Source of the DNA: a virus
Length of the DNA: 64,000 nucleotides
IMG/VR virus record: IMGVR_UViG_3300042340_000194
Coordinates: 1 to 64,000 of that record
Strand: one strand, 5' to 3'
Part shown: piece by piece, positions 26,418 through 34,200 of the stretch
Numbering within the stretch: the first letter of the stretch is position 1
How the letters are laid out: each line of letters begins with the position of its first letter
Translations under genes and position numbers: made by a program
Notes under the pieces: model-generated
Databases searched by the model: none
Seen by the model: the letters and a program-made list of their open reading frames with translations, nothing else
What the model was told of the DNA's origin: nothing

Positions 26418-27041
26418 TTAGGTGTCGGCGGTGAAGGTCGCGGCGGCCATCTCGATCTCCAAGACAGCCAGGCCAGCCCCGGTGGTCTTGGTGATCCAGC
26501 GGGCACCGTTGGTGAACAGGGTCGTCCGGGTGCCGGAGGCTGTTTTGCAGAACCTTCCCAGGAATGCCCCGGCCACGGTGCCGGAGTGGTCGGTATCCCA
26601 GAACCTGACAGCATCCGTCAGGGCCACGGCCTCGGTGACGTAGACCCAGATTTGGCCCCGGCGGATGACGTTGAGCGACTTCCGGTTGGGGTAGCCAGGC
26701 CGGCCATCGGCGGCCAGGTTGGTCCCTGGGATCCCGGCCGATAGATAGCTGGCATTGCCGGAGGTGACCCCTTCGAATGTGAAGGAATCCGCCAGGATGC
26801 CGAAGTTGCCGGTGACCCCGGTGGAGAGGGTCATGGCGTTATCGTCTCGACCGCCGGCTGTATCTACCTGCACCAAGGCTCCAAACGGCAGCGCCGCGCT
26901 GGTCTGATTGATCCCGGTGAAAGAGTCGTAAGAGTTGAGATTGGCCAGCATCCCTTCATGGGCACCAGCGGAAGTCAGGGGGTATGAACCTTGAACCCCG
27001 ATAGGGGAGGTTACTGTGGTTGGGGTGAAAGTTACAGGCAT
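26418..27041 (-). CDS. capsid cement / decoration protein
   Basis: This 207-residue Gly/Thr-rich beta protein fits structural cement proteins that often precede DUF2184-type capsid genes. Features are the N-terminal PIGVQGSYPLTSAGAHEGML, a central FGILADSFTFEGVT strand and KSLNVIRRGQIWVYV near residue 120. Such proteins stabilise expanded capsids. The start is ATG 27041. Confidence 0.74.
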   Translation of the reverse strand: MPVTFTPTTVTSPIGVQGSYPLTSAGAHEGMLANLNSYDSFTGINQTSAALPFGALVQVDTAGGRDDNAMTLSTGVTGNFGILADSFTFEGVTSGNASYLSAGIPGTNLAADGRPGYPNRKSLNVIRRGQIWVYVTEAVALTDAVRFWDTDHSGTVAGAFLGRFCKTASGTRTTLFTNGARWITKTTGAGLAVLEIEMAAATFTADT

Positions 27042-27089
27042 GGCCGGAGGTGTGAGTAGAGGGGATTAGCCTTTAATAGAAAGCAAGAG

Positions 27090-28400
27090 TCATCGCCTCT
27101 TAGAAGCAGTCAGCGGTTTCTGCCAACTATTGTTGGTTTTTTGCTTGTAGCTATCGGAGGATGCTGCAGCATCGCGCCGTTGAACCCCGCGAAGGGCCGT
27201 GCGCAGCTTGCCGGTGGAATCGGCAGCATCGGTTCGGGGAGCTGGTTCGGCCTCGGGGGGATCTTCGGCATCAAGCGTGGCCAGGGCCCCCTCAACCCGG
27301 CCCCTCATTTGGGCGACTTCCATCTCCTCATCTGGGGCCTCACCGAAGATGTTTTCGTATGCTTGGACATACAACTCATCGGCCTCGATGCCGTCGAAGA
27401 CGAAATCGTCTTCAAAGGCGGGTGCGAGGAGTTGAAGAGTGTCGAGGCGGGCGGCTACTAGGGTGTCCAACCGGGAGGCTGGGATTTGAGCGAGAACCGC
27501 GTCGATGTTGTCTTCATCGAGGTGAATCTCACTGGGTTCCCCGGCATCAATCGTGGCCTGGAGCCCATCGGCCCGCCCTTCGGCGATCTCCTTCTCAGCC
27601 TCCAGGTCGGAAAAATCACTCTGCAGGGTATTTAGCTTTTCCTGCAGAGTGGAATTAGCAGTGCGCAGTTCAGTAAGGGCCTTGCTGGAATCCCTCACAT
27701 AGGCTTGCACCAGCGGAGCATATTCAGAGGCAACCTCAACATCGACTCCATCGAGATTGATACGGGCCATAACGGGGTTCGCGGGGGGTACGGGCTCGGG
27801 GGAATCGAGGAGTGCTTGATCAAAAGATACCGCTGCCGTAGAATCCATTCGATCTAACAGCAACCTGACTTCTGGGCCAGCACGTCCTTTAGGGACAATG
27901 GCGATGTGGTTGACGCGGATATTGCGTTGGACACCGTCATAGGACTCGCCTGATGGTGTTTGACCGGGGGTAGGGTCATAATCGACTCGGTAGCCGGCGG
28001 ATACTTCTACAGCGTGATCGGGAGAATCTTTACGTTGGATGTTGTCGATGGATTTTTGGTCAGTGACAAGAAGCGCGACTTCAACAAAACCGTCGCTGAA
28101 GTGGACATGCGAGCCGGCATGCCCGATTTGATACATCTTTGTATTATCCGCATCAAGGAGCTGCGGAGGATGACGCCAAGTAACTGGCTTCATCCCGAAG
28201 GATGCTAGGGTTTCTGGCTTTCCTACTTCCTCTTCCGGGCGGTACTCAGTTTCGACCCTGCCGTCAGCGCGGCGATATTTCTGGAGGCCAGTGCGGGCGG
28301 TGCGGGCCCGGACCTGGAGGTATCCCGACTCCGGGTCGATCTTGCAGCCGACGATAGGCAGCGAGAGGAAGTCGTATCGGGTAGCTGTTGCTAGGCTCAT
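27090..28400 (-). CDS. DUF2213 prohead protein (putative maturation protease/scaffold)
   Basis: This 436-residue protein has a DUF2213-like domain in residues 1-190 (ATRYDFLSLPIVGC, then VTWRHPPQLLDADN, HAVEVSAGYRVDYDPTPG and HIAIVPKGRAGPEVRLL). DUF2213 is regarded as a likely prohead protease. The C-terminal half is acidic and coiled-coil, resembling a fused scaffold (LTELRTANSTLQEKLNTLQ onward). Position upstream of cement and capsid genes fits this. If it is a protease, it is the natural candidate to trim proteins packaged in the head. Confidence 0.78.
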   Translation of the reverse strand: MSLATATRYDFLSLPIVGCKIDPESGYLQVRARTARTGLQKYRRADGRVETEYRPEEEVGKPETLASFGMKPVTWRHPPQLLDADNTKMYQIGHAGSHVHFSDGFVEVALLVTDQKSIDNIQRKDSPDHAVEVSAGYRVDYDPTPGQTPSGESYDGVQRNIRVNHIAIVPKGRAGPEVRLLLDRMDSTAAVSFDQALLDSPEPVPPANPVMARINLDGVDVEVASEYAPLVQAYVRDSSKALTELRTANSTLQEKLNTLQSDFSDLEAEKEIAEGRADGLQATIDAGEPSEIHLDEDNIDAVLAQIPASRLDTLVAARLDTLQLLAPAFEDDFVFDGIEADELYVQAYENIFGEAPDEEMEVAQMRGRVEGALATLDAEDPPEAEPAPRTDAADSTGKLRTALRGVQRRDAAASSDSYKQKTNNSWQKPLTASKRR

Positions 28401-28436
28401 GCACCAGTTTACGGCTGGCGTTTAGGGGTAATCAGC

Positions 28437-29486
28437 CTAGTAGCTTTTTAACAAAGCGGTCTCTAAACTTCTGTAATAACCTTTTACAACTTTGTCTACG
28501 TGATCGGTTTCATAAGTGCGCAGCGCGTTTTCTAGAGGATCCCATTGAGGAGCCCAACGCCTTTCAAATGTTTCTACTGCGTATTCTGATAAACCTACGC
28601 GGCGTGGTACTTGAGTAAGCTCGTTGATGAAATCGCGGGCGCTAGTTCGATTTTCTGTAGCGAACTCAGCTAGGCCGAAGTCGATGAATTTAAGGCTTCT
28701 GGTTTTTGGGTTAAACATTATGTTTTTTAAGTGCCCATCGTTGTGTACGAGACCACTAATGTGTAAAGAGCGATAGAGGTCTAACATTTGGCGTTTTAAC
28801 TGTAGTGGTGCGGTGTATTTAAGCGAGAAAATACTAGAACTTACCCCATGCGTAGATAAAGGGGAATAATTGTTCAAGTGCTCCATGACCAATACCCGGT
28901 CAGTAGCTTTGTATAGCTGAGGGGATGGCACATTATTGATGTTAGCGTGCCTTAGTATCTCACCTTCAGGGAGTAAGCTTTCTGTGGGGCCGCTCAGGAA
29001 TTTATTAGGTGTCCCCCCGAGGTCGTTGTTCTTTAAGTATTTTATACCGTATTTATTAGACGGGTGGACAACATAATTACCGTAAGCACCTTGGCCCCCT
29101 AGACATCGTGGAGTCGGAACAAAGTCATCTTCTCTAATCCAGTGATCAATCTTGGATGCTGCACATGCAATTGCGTTGGCTTTCTTGTTATCTTCAAAGA
29201 CATCCCACTGTTTGCCGCGCTTCCGCGCCTCAGCTTCGATCCGATCCCAGTCCTCACCAGGGGCGGTGAATCCCTTCCAATCGGGGTCGCGGCGAACGAA
29301 ACGGCGGGCGGCGGAGATGCCTAGGGCTGCGATCCCGGCCCCAAGGGCGACTTTGCCGATCAGGCTCGGGGTGATTGTTGGATTAGAACTGGGCGCAGTG
29401 GTCTTTTTGGAGCATTTCTTGTTGTCTGGTATGCCTGACGCACCGCATTTTTTGTCGAATCTTAGTGAAGCGGTGGTTATGGGCAT
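28437..29486 (-). CDS. kinase-like protein with Cys motif and hydrophobic segment
   Basis: This 349-residue protein has three parts. The short N terminus carries the shared Cys motif (R9-x-DKKCGASGIPDNKKC, C14 and C25). A hydrophobic Gly/Ala segment follows (about 40-62) and ends in Arg residues. The rest is a protein-kinase-like fold: a Gly-rich loop GGQGAYGNYVV with Lys in GIKYLK, a helix-C type Glu (EGEILRHA), the catalytic loop HNDGHLKN and the metal-binding DFG. All key kinase residues are present. It is the first gene of the effector-like cluster and is divergent from the plus-strand island. Substrate unknown. Confidence 0.82.
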   Translation of the reverse strand: MPITTASLRFDKKCGASGIPDNKKCSKKTTAPSSNPTITPSLIGKVALGAGIAALGISAARRFVRRDPDWKGFTAPGEDWDRIEAEARKRGKQWDVFEDNKKANAIACAASKIDHWIREDDFVPTPRCLGGQGAYGNYVVHPSNKYGIKYLKNNDLGGTPNKFLSGPTESLLPEGEILRHANINNVPSPQLYKATDRVLVMEHLNNYSPLSTHGVSSSIFSLKYTAPLQLKRQMLDLYRSLHISGLVHNDGHLKNIMFNPKTRSLKFIDFGLAEFATENRTSARDFINELTQVPRRVGLSEYAVETFERRWAPQWDPLENALRTYETDHVDKVVKGYYRSLETALLKSY

Positions 29487-29549
29487 GATTACCGGTGGTA
29501 TGTATGCTATTCTAGCGAGGCACCTGCGTGGACACTTGTCTTGGGTTTT

Positions 29550-30014
29550 ATGGATAGAGAGACTCTGGTCAAGCTAAATGGCGATGTGGCGCAGTTAAAA
29601 GGTATTATGCAGCCTTTTAATGATGCTGCCGCTCAGGCCAATAAAGGTTTTATTGAGCTTGGGCGTACTCTGAACTTAGAGGCCCAACGGCGCAATGCCA
29701 TCTTGCGAGCATTGTTTTATTCATCGGTCAAGGCCGCATCACCTACTATTGGGCGTAAACGTCGCGCCCGCAGGGCTAGGGGAAGGCGGCTAGAGGTCAA
29801 GGCAGGAAATAAAACCAATAACGAGTTTCAGTCATACGACAGTGTCTGTCCTCCGATTAGTTCAAACCATATTGCGATCAGCGAAGATGGCGAACTCAGT
29901 TTTGTTTACCGTGCTCATATTGAGCACACATCAGGAGTGACTCCTGATGGGTCAGAATATAAGGCCATTGTAAGATCAATAAAACCAATCAGTGCTAGGA
30001 TTAAGGCGTTATGA
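29550..30014 (+). CDS. plus-strand island protein with basic TIGRKRR module
   Basis: The ATG at 29550 (MDRETLVK) gives 154 residues. The N-terminal 60 residues are helical. Residues about 65-80 form a strongly basic patch (SPTIGRKRRARRARGRRL) that recurs almost unchanged in the protein at 30273. The C-terminal half is beta-like, with SEDGELSFVYRAHIEHTSG. No family is recognised, but the basic patch could bind nucleic acid. It opens a plus-strand block of four coupled genes, opposite to its surroundings. Confidence 0.6.
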   Translation: MDRETLVKLNGDVAQLKGIMQPFNDAAAQANKGFIELGRTLNLEAQRRNAILRALFYSSVKAASPTIGRKRRARRARGRRLEVKAGNKTNNEFQSYDSVCPPISSNHIAISEDGELSFVYRAHIEHTSGVTPDGSEYKAIVRSIKPISARIKAL

Positions 30015-30280
30015 TATCCCCACTCCTCATGATAGACTTTGTAACCGTACAAACCACTGTAGCATTTGAGTTGTACATGGACGAACCCGCTGGTGGGTCT
30101 AGCCTAGAGGATCTAAATACTAGGATCTTAGTATTTAGAGAGAAGCTTATCGAGATTTATGGTTGCAATCCTGCAATTCTACGTGTAGTGGAACACCCTT
30201 TCTGGATACTTAATCCAGTGGCGGATCAGCCATTTAATCTAGTTAAACCACGCTCTTATTTTTCAAACTGCCATGTTTAA
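30011..30280 (+). CDS. small hypothetical protein
   Basis: This 89-residue protein is coupled to the gene before it by an ATGA overlap and overlaps the next start by eight bases. It has an alpha/beta look (TVAFELYMDEPAGG, then LNTRILVFREKLIEIYG). No family is recognised. Its place between two genes that share the basic module suggests one transcript of four genes. Confidence 0.55.
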   Translation: MISPLLMIDFVTVQTTVAFELYMDEPAGGSSLEDLNTRILVFREKLIEIYGCNPAILRVVEHPFWILNPVADQPFNLVKPRSYFSNCHV

Positions 30281-30614
30281 GGACGACCTAGGGATAAACA
30301 TACAAAATGCTGCTTGCAGTACTACAGGCATGACTGCTGATGAAATGCTTGAACTACTAAATGAGCCGGTTACGCGCATCGTAGAGAACTTTAACATGAG
30401 GGAGAAACTGGACACTATATTGCTCGATTCTAAGCAGTTTGCGTCTATATTATCTGAACGCACCAAGGCGGCAATGAATCGCGTCTATCACAATACGAGA
30501 CCTAACTATCTACCTATCTTTGTTAACGCCTCCCCCACTATTGGACGTAAACGCCGCAACCGTCGCGCTCGGGGGCGTAAACTAGCAGCTAATCGCCAAA
30601 AAGCTTGTGCTTAA
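30273..30614 (+). CDS. chimera of a capsid-protein fragment and the basic TIGRKRR module
   Basis: This 113-residue protein has residues 18-52 clearly related to the phage's own major capsid protein: TTGMTADEMLELLNEPVTRI here against TSGITADEVLELLNEPVTRI there, continuing through VEN-x-NM and DT. The corresponding DNA has diverged, so this is not a very recent copy. Residues about 85-103 are the basic SPTIGRKRRNRRARGRKL module shared with the 29550 gene. It overlaps the Dcd start by eight bases. It could be a capsid-assembly modulator, an RNA- or DNA-binding capsid ligand, or a decaying recombination product. Confidence 0.62.
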   Translation: MFKDDLGINIQNAACSTTGMTADEMLELLNEPVTRIVENFNMREKLDTILLDSKQFASILSERTKAAMNRVYHNTRPNYLPIFVNASPTIGRKRRNRRARGRKLAANRQKACA

Positions 30615-31212
30615 GAACGACATCTGGATAGGACAGCAAGCTGCCGCTGGGATGATCGAGCCCTATCAGGAATGTCTGTTGCGCCGCATTGAAACCTGGG
30701 AGGATAGCATTCTACAAGTAAAGCCGGTGTTGTCTTTTGGTGTTAGCAGTTATGGCTATGACATCCGGCTGTCGGCTCAGGAATTTATGACCTTCCGCCA
30801 TGTCCCTGGCACGGTGATGAACCCCAAGCGGGCCAATCCCGCCAACCTGGAGCCGGCCCCTCTCCATCAGGACGAGGATGGGCGCTACTTCATCCTGCCG
30901 GCGCATACCTACGGCCTCGGGGTAGCTCTGGAGAAATTGCGGGTGCCGCCGAATATCACTGTGATCTGCTTGGGGAAAAGCACTTACGCCCGGTTGGGGA
31001 TCATTGTGAATACCACGCCGGCAGAAGCGGCATGGGAGGGGCACCTAACCCTGGAGTTCAGTAATTCTTCTGGTGCTGATTGCCGTATTTATGCCGAAGA
31101 GGGTATCTGCCAACTGCTTTTCTTTGAGGGGGATCCCTGTGAAACTACTTATGCGGATCGGAATGGTAAATATCAATATCAGCCGGAACTGGTGACATTA
31201 GCAAGGGTTTGA
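30607..31212 (+). CDS. dcd: dCTP deaminase
   Basis: This 201-residue protein is close to the usual Dcd length. It would deaminate dCTP to dUTP, feeding dUMP to thymidylate synthesis. Motifs include SFGVSSYGYDIRLS near residue 43, the conserved GKSTYARLGIIVNTTPAEAAWEG block with the catalytic Glu region (about 123-145) and the closing YQ. It starts at GTG 30607 and overlaps the preceding gene. It is the only recognisable enzyme of the plus-strand island and complements ThyX (49527-50291) and MazG. Confidence 0.92.
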   Translation: MLKNDIWIGQQAAAGMIEPYQECLLRRIETWEDSILQVKPVLSFGVSSYGYDIRLSAQEFMTFRHVPGTVMNPKRANPANLEPAPLHQDEDGRYFILPAHTYGLGVALEKLRVPPNITVICLGKSTYARLGIIVNTTPAEAAWEGHLTLEFSNSSGADCRIYAEEGICQLLFFEGDPCETTYADRNGKYQYQPELVTLARV

Positions 31213-31242
31213 TTCTTACTTTATTGTGAAACATAATTAAGG

Positions 31243-32133
31243 CTATCGCAGCCGATTTCCCACACGTCTTGTCAGGCGGGGCGCATTACCTAAGTACCTA
31301 TCCCAGAACTTGTTGTAGGCTTGCTGTGTGGGAGCGTTTTTAGTAAGCCCGGTCTCCTTGATCAGATCAGAGAATTTCCTATGTTCTATAGGATCTAGTT
31401 TATTCAGCATGTAGTTAATGTGGTCCATATCATTGCGTAGACCTGAAGTAGGCATGAATTTGATCGGCTTGGCGTAGCCCCAGTCGATCAATTTAACATC
31501 GCCATCCTTGACCATAACATTACCCAGGTGCATGTCTCCATGTGCGTACCCGGCCTTATGCAGCTTCGACATCTCTAAGACAAACTGCTTCGCGTAGCGG
31601 GCCTTCTCCTGCTTGGTTCCGCTTTCTACGATTTTGGTTAAGTTCTTGTACCCGTCCATGTACTCGATTTGAGTTATAGATCGCGCCGAATCGACAGCTA
31701 GGACATTCGGAGTGTTGATGCCCTTATCGTGTAGTTTGGCCTGCAGCGTGACTTCACGCAGGAACTGTCGCCGCCCGACAAGGGTTTTCTTGAAGTTTGT
31801 CTTGAAGACTGATTTACGATCCGGGGAGACGTGAATGGCCCCGGCATAACCTTTGGCTAGGAACTTACTACCTTTGGGGAGATTTTGCGGAGTTGATAAT
31901 GCAATAGCTTCCTTGAAGGCACGTTCAATTGCAGGAGTCCATCTTCTCCTGTTGAGCACTCCTACAAGAACGACTCCTGTAGCTACGGCTGCGGTGGTTG
32001 TTCTCGGGGTTATGATACCTCCTGAGCTGCTTGCAGGGGCTACGCTTTTTCCACACTTCTTGTTCGCTGCAATGCCGGATTTCCCGCACTTCTTATCCAG
32101 GCGCAGCCGCGCTGCGGTCAGTTGCAATTCCAT
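31243..32133 (-). CDS. second kinase-like protein with Cys motif
   Basis: This 296-residue protein is built like the 349-residue kinase. It has a short leader, the Cys motif (R11-x-DKKCGKSGIAANKKC, C16 and C27), a hydrophobic stretch (about 42-58, TTAAVATGVVLVGVL) ending in RRR, then a kinase/phosphotransferase domain. Domain motifs are a GYAGAIHVSPDRKSVFKT loop and Lys, Glu in FLREVTLQAKLH, the catalytic AHGDMHLGN and IDWG in place of DFG. Key residues are present. The domain is only distantly similar to the first kinase, so the leader is shared more closely than the enzyme. Convergent with dcd, 30 bases apart. Confidence 0.8.
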   Translation of the reverse strand: MELQLTAARLRLDKKCGKSGIAANKKCGKSVAPASSSGGIITPRTTTAAVATGVVLVGVLNRRRWTPAIERAFKEAIALSTPQNLPKGSKFLAKGYAGAIHVSPDRKSVFKTNFKKTLVGRRQFLREVTLQAKLHDKGINTPNVLAVDSARSITQIEYMDGYKNLTKIVESGTKQEKARYAKQFVLEMSKLHKAGYAHGDMHLGNVMVKDGDVKLIDWGYAKPIKFMPTSGLRNDMDHINYMLNKLDPIEHRKFSDLIKETGLTKNAPTQQAYNKFWDRYLGNAPRLTRRVGNRLR

Positions 32134-32444
32134 TTCCGTAACGACTTATTGATCCGTGAATCCTGGTTATTAGCGGTTTTCGCGCTGGTTAGCTTACGCT
32201 TCATTCCCGACATGCGGGCACAGAACCTCCGTCGTCTTTCTGCTCTCGCTGATCCGGGTTTGAGCTTGGAGGGGTCGGTCGTTACCGCGAGGGAGAGCTT
32301 CGAGCCTGGATGTTGCTTGCGGTAGGAGGCGATGCCTGCGGCGTTAAGGCCGCCCTCGGGGTTTTTGCCTTCCTTGCGCTGCCAAGCGGGGGATTTGTCA
32401 AGGCGGATGGTTAGAGGTGTGAGTAGTCCCACCTCAGTTACCAC
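32118..32444 (-). CDS. DUF6321-like basic protein
   Basis: This 108-residue protein matches a small phage family by pattern: SPAWQRKEGKNPEGGLNAAG, PSKLKPGSARAERRRRFCAR, then MSGMKRKLTSAKTANN with DSRINKSLRKW. It is strongly basic and probably binds nucleic acid or a virion component; function is not established. The start is GTG 32444. Before the domain it has LTIRLDK, like the R-x-DK leaders of its neighbours. It overlaps both neighbouring genes. Confidence 0.78.
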   Translation of the reverse strand: MVTEVGLLTPLTIRLDKSPAWQRKEGKNPEGGLNAAGIASYRKQHPGSKLSLAVTTDPSKLKPGSARAERRRRFCARMSGMKRKLTSAKTANNQDSRINKSLRKWNCN

Positions 32445-33270
32445 TAAAGAGCCTGCGCTTCTGCCTAATCAGCCCGATTTGGGTTTTACGCGCAGCGCGG
32501 CGTGTTGAAGCAACCCCAGCTTGGGCTTTAGCCATTGTTGTAGATACTGCAGCTTTTGTCGCCTTCCGTACTCTCGCTTTAGATGGAGGTATAGCGCCTT
32601 GAGACAACATCCCCCGAGCTTGTTTGTTATTCATAGACCGTGCCATACTGGCTTGTGAGTTGCTAACTTGATTTGTCCATGGGTCTGGAATGCCACCAGC
32701 GGAATTGGTAGGGCGAGGATTGGACATGCGGCTAGTCACACGTAAGTTTTTCGCAACTCTTAGGTTAGACATAGCATTTTTCTGCATTCCTCGATATTTC
32801 ATAGCACCCACTGTACCTGCAGCAATACTACCAGCAACGGCGGCTACTTTAAGGCCGGTCTGGACGTTTTCATTACCAAGGGAGGATTTTACAGTACCGA
32901 CTAAGCCTTTAGTACACTTTTTGCCTTCAGCAATGCCGGAAGCACCGCACTTCTTGTCCTCTCTTACACTCAACACACCACGGATATAATTCTTACTGTG
33001 TTTATTGATTCCAAGTTCACAAGCATCAAGATATTCCATAGGAGTAAGTACAGCGTCCATTGCTGCTTTAGCTGCGCAGCCACAAGAGCCACTCTTCTTA
33101 CCCTTCTTCATGCAAGCGGCACAAGGCTTCTTACCTTTCCCGTGGGGGGCATCACCGTACTCGGGGGACTCTCCCTCCTCCATCTTCGAAGACTCCATTC
33201 CTTTCCCCGCAGCGCTGCCCTCGGCGGCCTTTTTACGACCCTTTTTAAGGAATGCTGCGGGGATCGGCAT
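32434..33270 (-). CDS. Cys-rich, basic virion-type protein with shared motif
   Basis: This 278-residue protein starts with a Lys/Glu/Gly-rich segment and a Cys cluster (CAACMKKGKKSGSCGC, about 49-64). Residues about 103-121 carry the shared motif (REDKKCGASGIAEGKKC, C108 and C119). A hydrophobic Gly/Ala segment (about 136-155) and a long basic C-terminal region follow (ARVRKATKAAVSTTMAKAQA onward). No enzyme domain is seen, so this may be a structural or DNA-condensing member of the set. Confidence 0.7.
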   Translation of the reverse strand: MPIPAAFLKKGRKKAAEGSAAGKGMESSKMEEGESPEYGDAPHGKGKKPCAACMKKGKKSGSCGCAAKAAMDAVLTPMEYLDACELGINKHSKNYIRGVLSVREDKKCGASGIAEGKKCTKGLVGTVKSSLGNENVQTGLKVAAVAGSIAAGTVGAMKYRGMQKNAMSNLRVAKNLRVTSRMSNPRPTNSAGGIPDPWTNQVSNSQASMARSMNNKQARGMLSQGAIPPSKARVRKATKAAVSTTMAKAQAGVASTRRAARKTQIGLIRQKRRLFSGN

Positions 33271-33302
33271 GGCCTGGGTAGATAGGGATTCTCCCCCTCA
33301 GG

Positions 33303-33881
33303 TTACCGTTGAGGCACAGCCGGCAAGATTCTATGCACCCAGGCCCTCTTTAGGTTGTAATCAGGTCGGCGATCGTACCATTGAGCAGCGTCCCAAACAC
33401 TCACGCTGGGCATGCACGCAGCATAGATGGTTTTATCGGAATAAAACCCGTCGTAGAATGTGGACTTGGGGTTGTTATAGGTCCAGCTAGGGCCGTCGAA
33501 CTCCGACCAAGGATCTTTGACATTGAAGGCATAAGTGGCGTCCGCTTTCAGTTTCACACCATCGAGAGCAATAACATGCCCAGATCCGGTGAAATAGCCG
33601 TGAGTGATGAGAAACTCACCAGCTTTTAGATAACCAACAATGTCATTGAGCGAAGCGGTGTTGTTGTAGATATACCGGTCACCGATATAACCACGAATTA
33701 CTTTGCCCATGTTGGTAGTATCCCCCGCCGCACCAGGCAGGCGGTTCAATTTACGACGAACACCTAGCACGTCTTTATCACCTACCGCCATCGCAATGCA
33801 GGCGGACTGACATGTAGAAGCGTCAGGCTGGGAGAGGTTGAGTGCGTGGACTGTTGTTTTCCACTCTTGACTGATGATCAT
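33303..33881 (-). CDS. C39-like cysteine peptidase
   Basis: This 192-residue protein has the triad layout of papain-like C39_2 peptidases. The nucleophile Cys lies in DASTCQSACIAMAVG (C24 or C28), followed by the usual helix. The His lies in GSGHVIALDG (around residue 102) and the Asp in FNVKDPWS. Such domains cleave peptide bonds, often after Gly-Gly, or peptidoglycan bridges. It is adjacent to a small two-span membrane protein, so a lysis role is possible. Its place among Cys-motif proteins also allows a virion effector role. Confidence 0.74.
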   Translation of the reverse strand: MIISQEWKTTVHALNLSQPDASTCQSACIAMAVGDKDVLGVRRKLNRLPGAAGDTTNMGKVIRGYIGDRYIYNNTASLNDIVGYLKAGEFLITHGYFTGSGHVIALDGVKLKADATYAFNVKDPWSEFDGPSWTYNNPKSTFYDGFYSDKTIYAACMPSVSVWDAAQWYDRRPDYNLKRAWVHRILPAVPQR

Positions 33882-33929
33882 GACGATAATTAAGGATAAA
33901 GAGAGAAAAAGGGAGAGGTGGATGTGTGA

Positions 33930-34181
33930 TTAAGTGACCTCGTCCTCCTCACGAGGTTTGCGAAGAGCTGGGTTATATGTATTAAAACCATTCACGAAGC
34001 CAGCCTTCTCAGCCATACTTTTCATAAAAGGAACTCCCATAATAGAGCCACTGACAATCCAACAGCTAGGCCACCCACCAGGCAGGGTGGGGGAATGTTC
34101 GCAACGGATTAGAAAACCTACGCCGAATATAACTGTGGCTACGACAGGAACAGTCAACACCTTTGGCCAGCGTATTTGCAT
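33930..34181 (-). CDS. small membrane protein, holin candidate
   Basis: The ATG at 34181 (MQIRWPKVL) gives 83 residues. Two hydrophobic segments, VLTVPVVATVIFGVGFLI (about 8-25) and a Gly/Pro-rich one around SCWIVSGSIMGVPFM (about 38-52), are followed by a charged tail ending KPREEDEVT. Size and topology suit a class II-like holin. It precedes the C39-like peptidase gene in transcription order. No other holin-lysin pair is obvious. Confidence 0.55.
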   Translation of the reverse strand: MQIRWPKVLTVPVVATVIFGVGFLIRCEHSPTLPGGWPSCWIVSGSIMGVPFMKSMAEKAGFVNGFNTYNPALRKPREEDEVT

Positions 34182-34200
34182 TTTGATTGGGTGTGGCACT

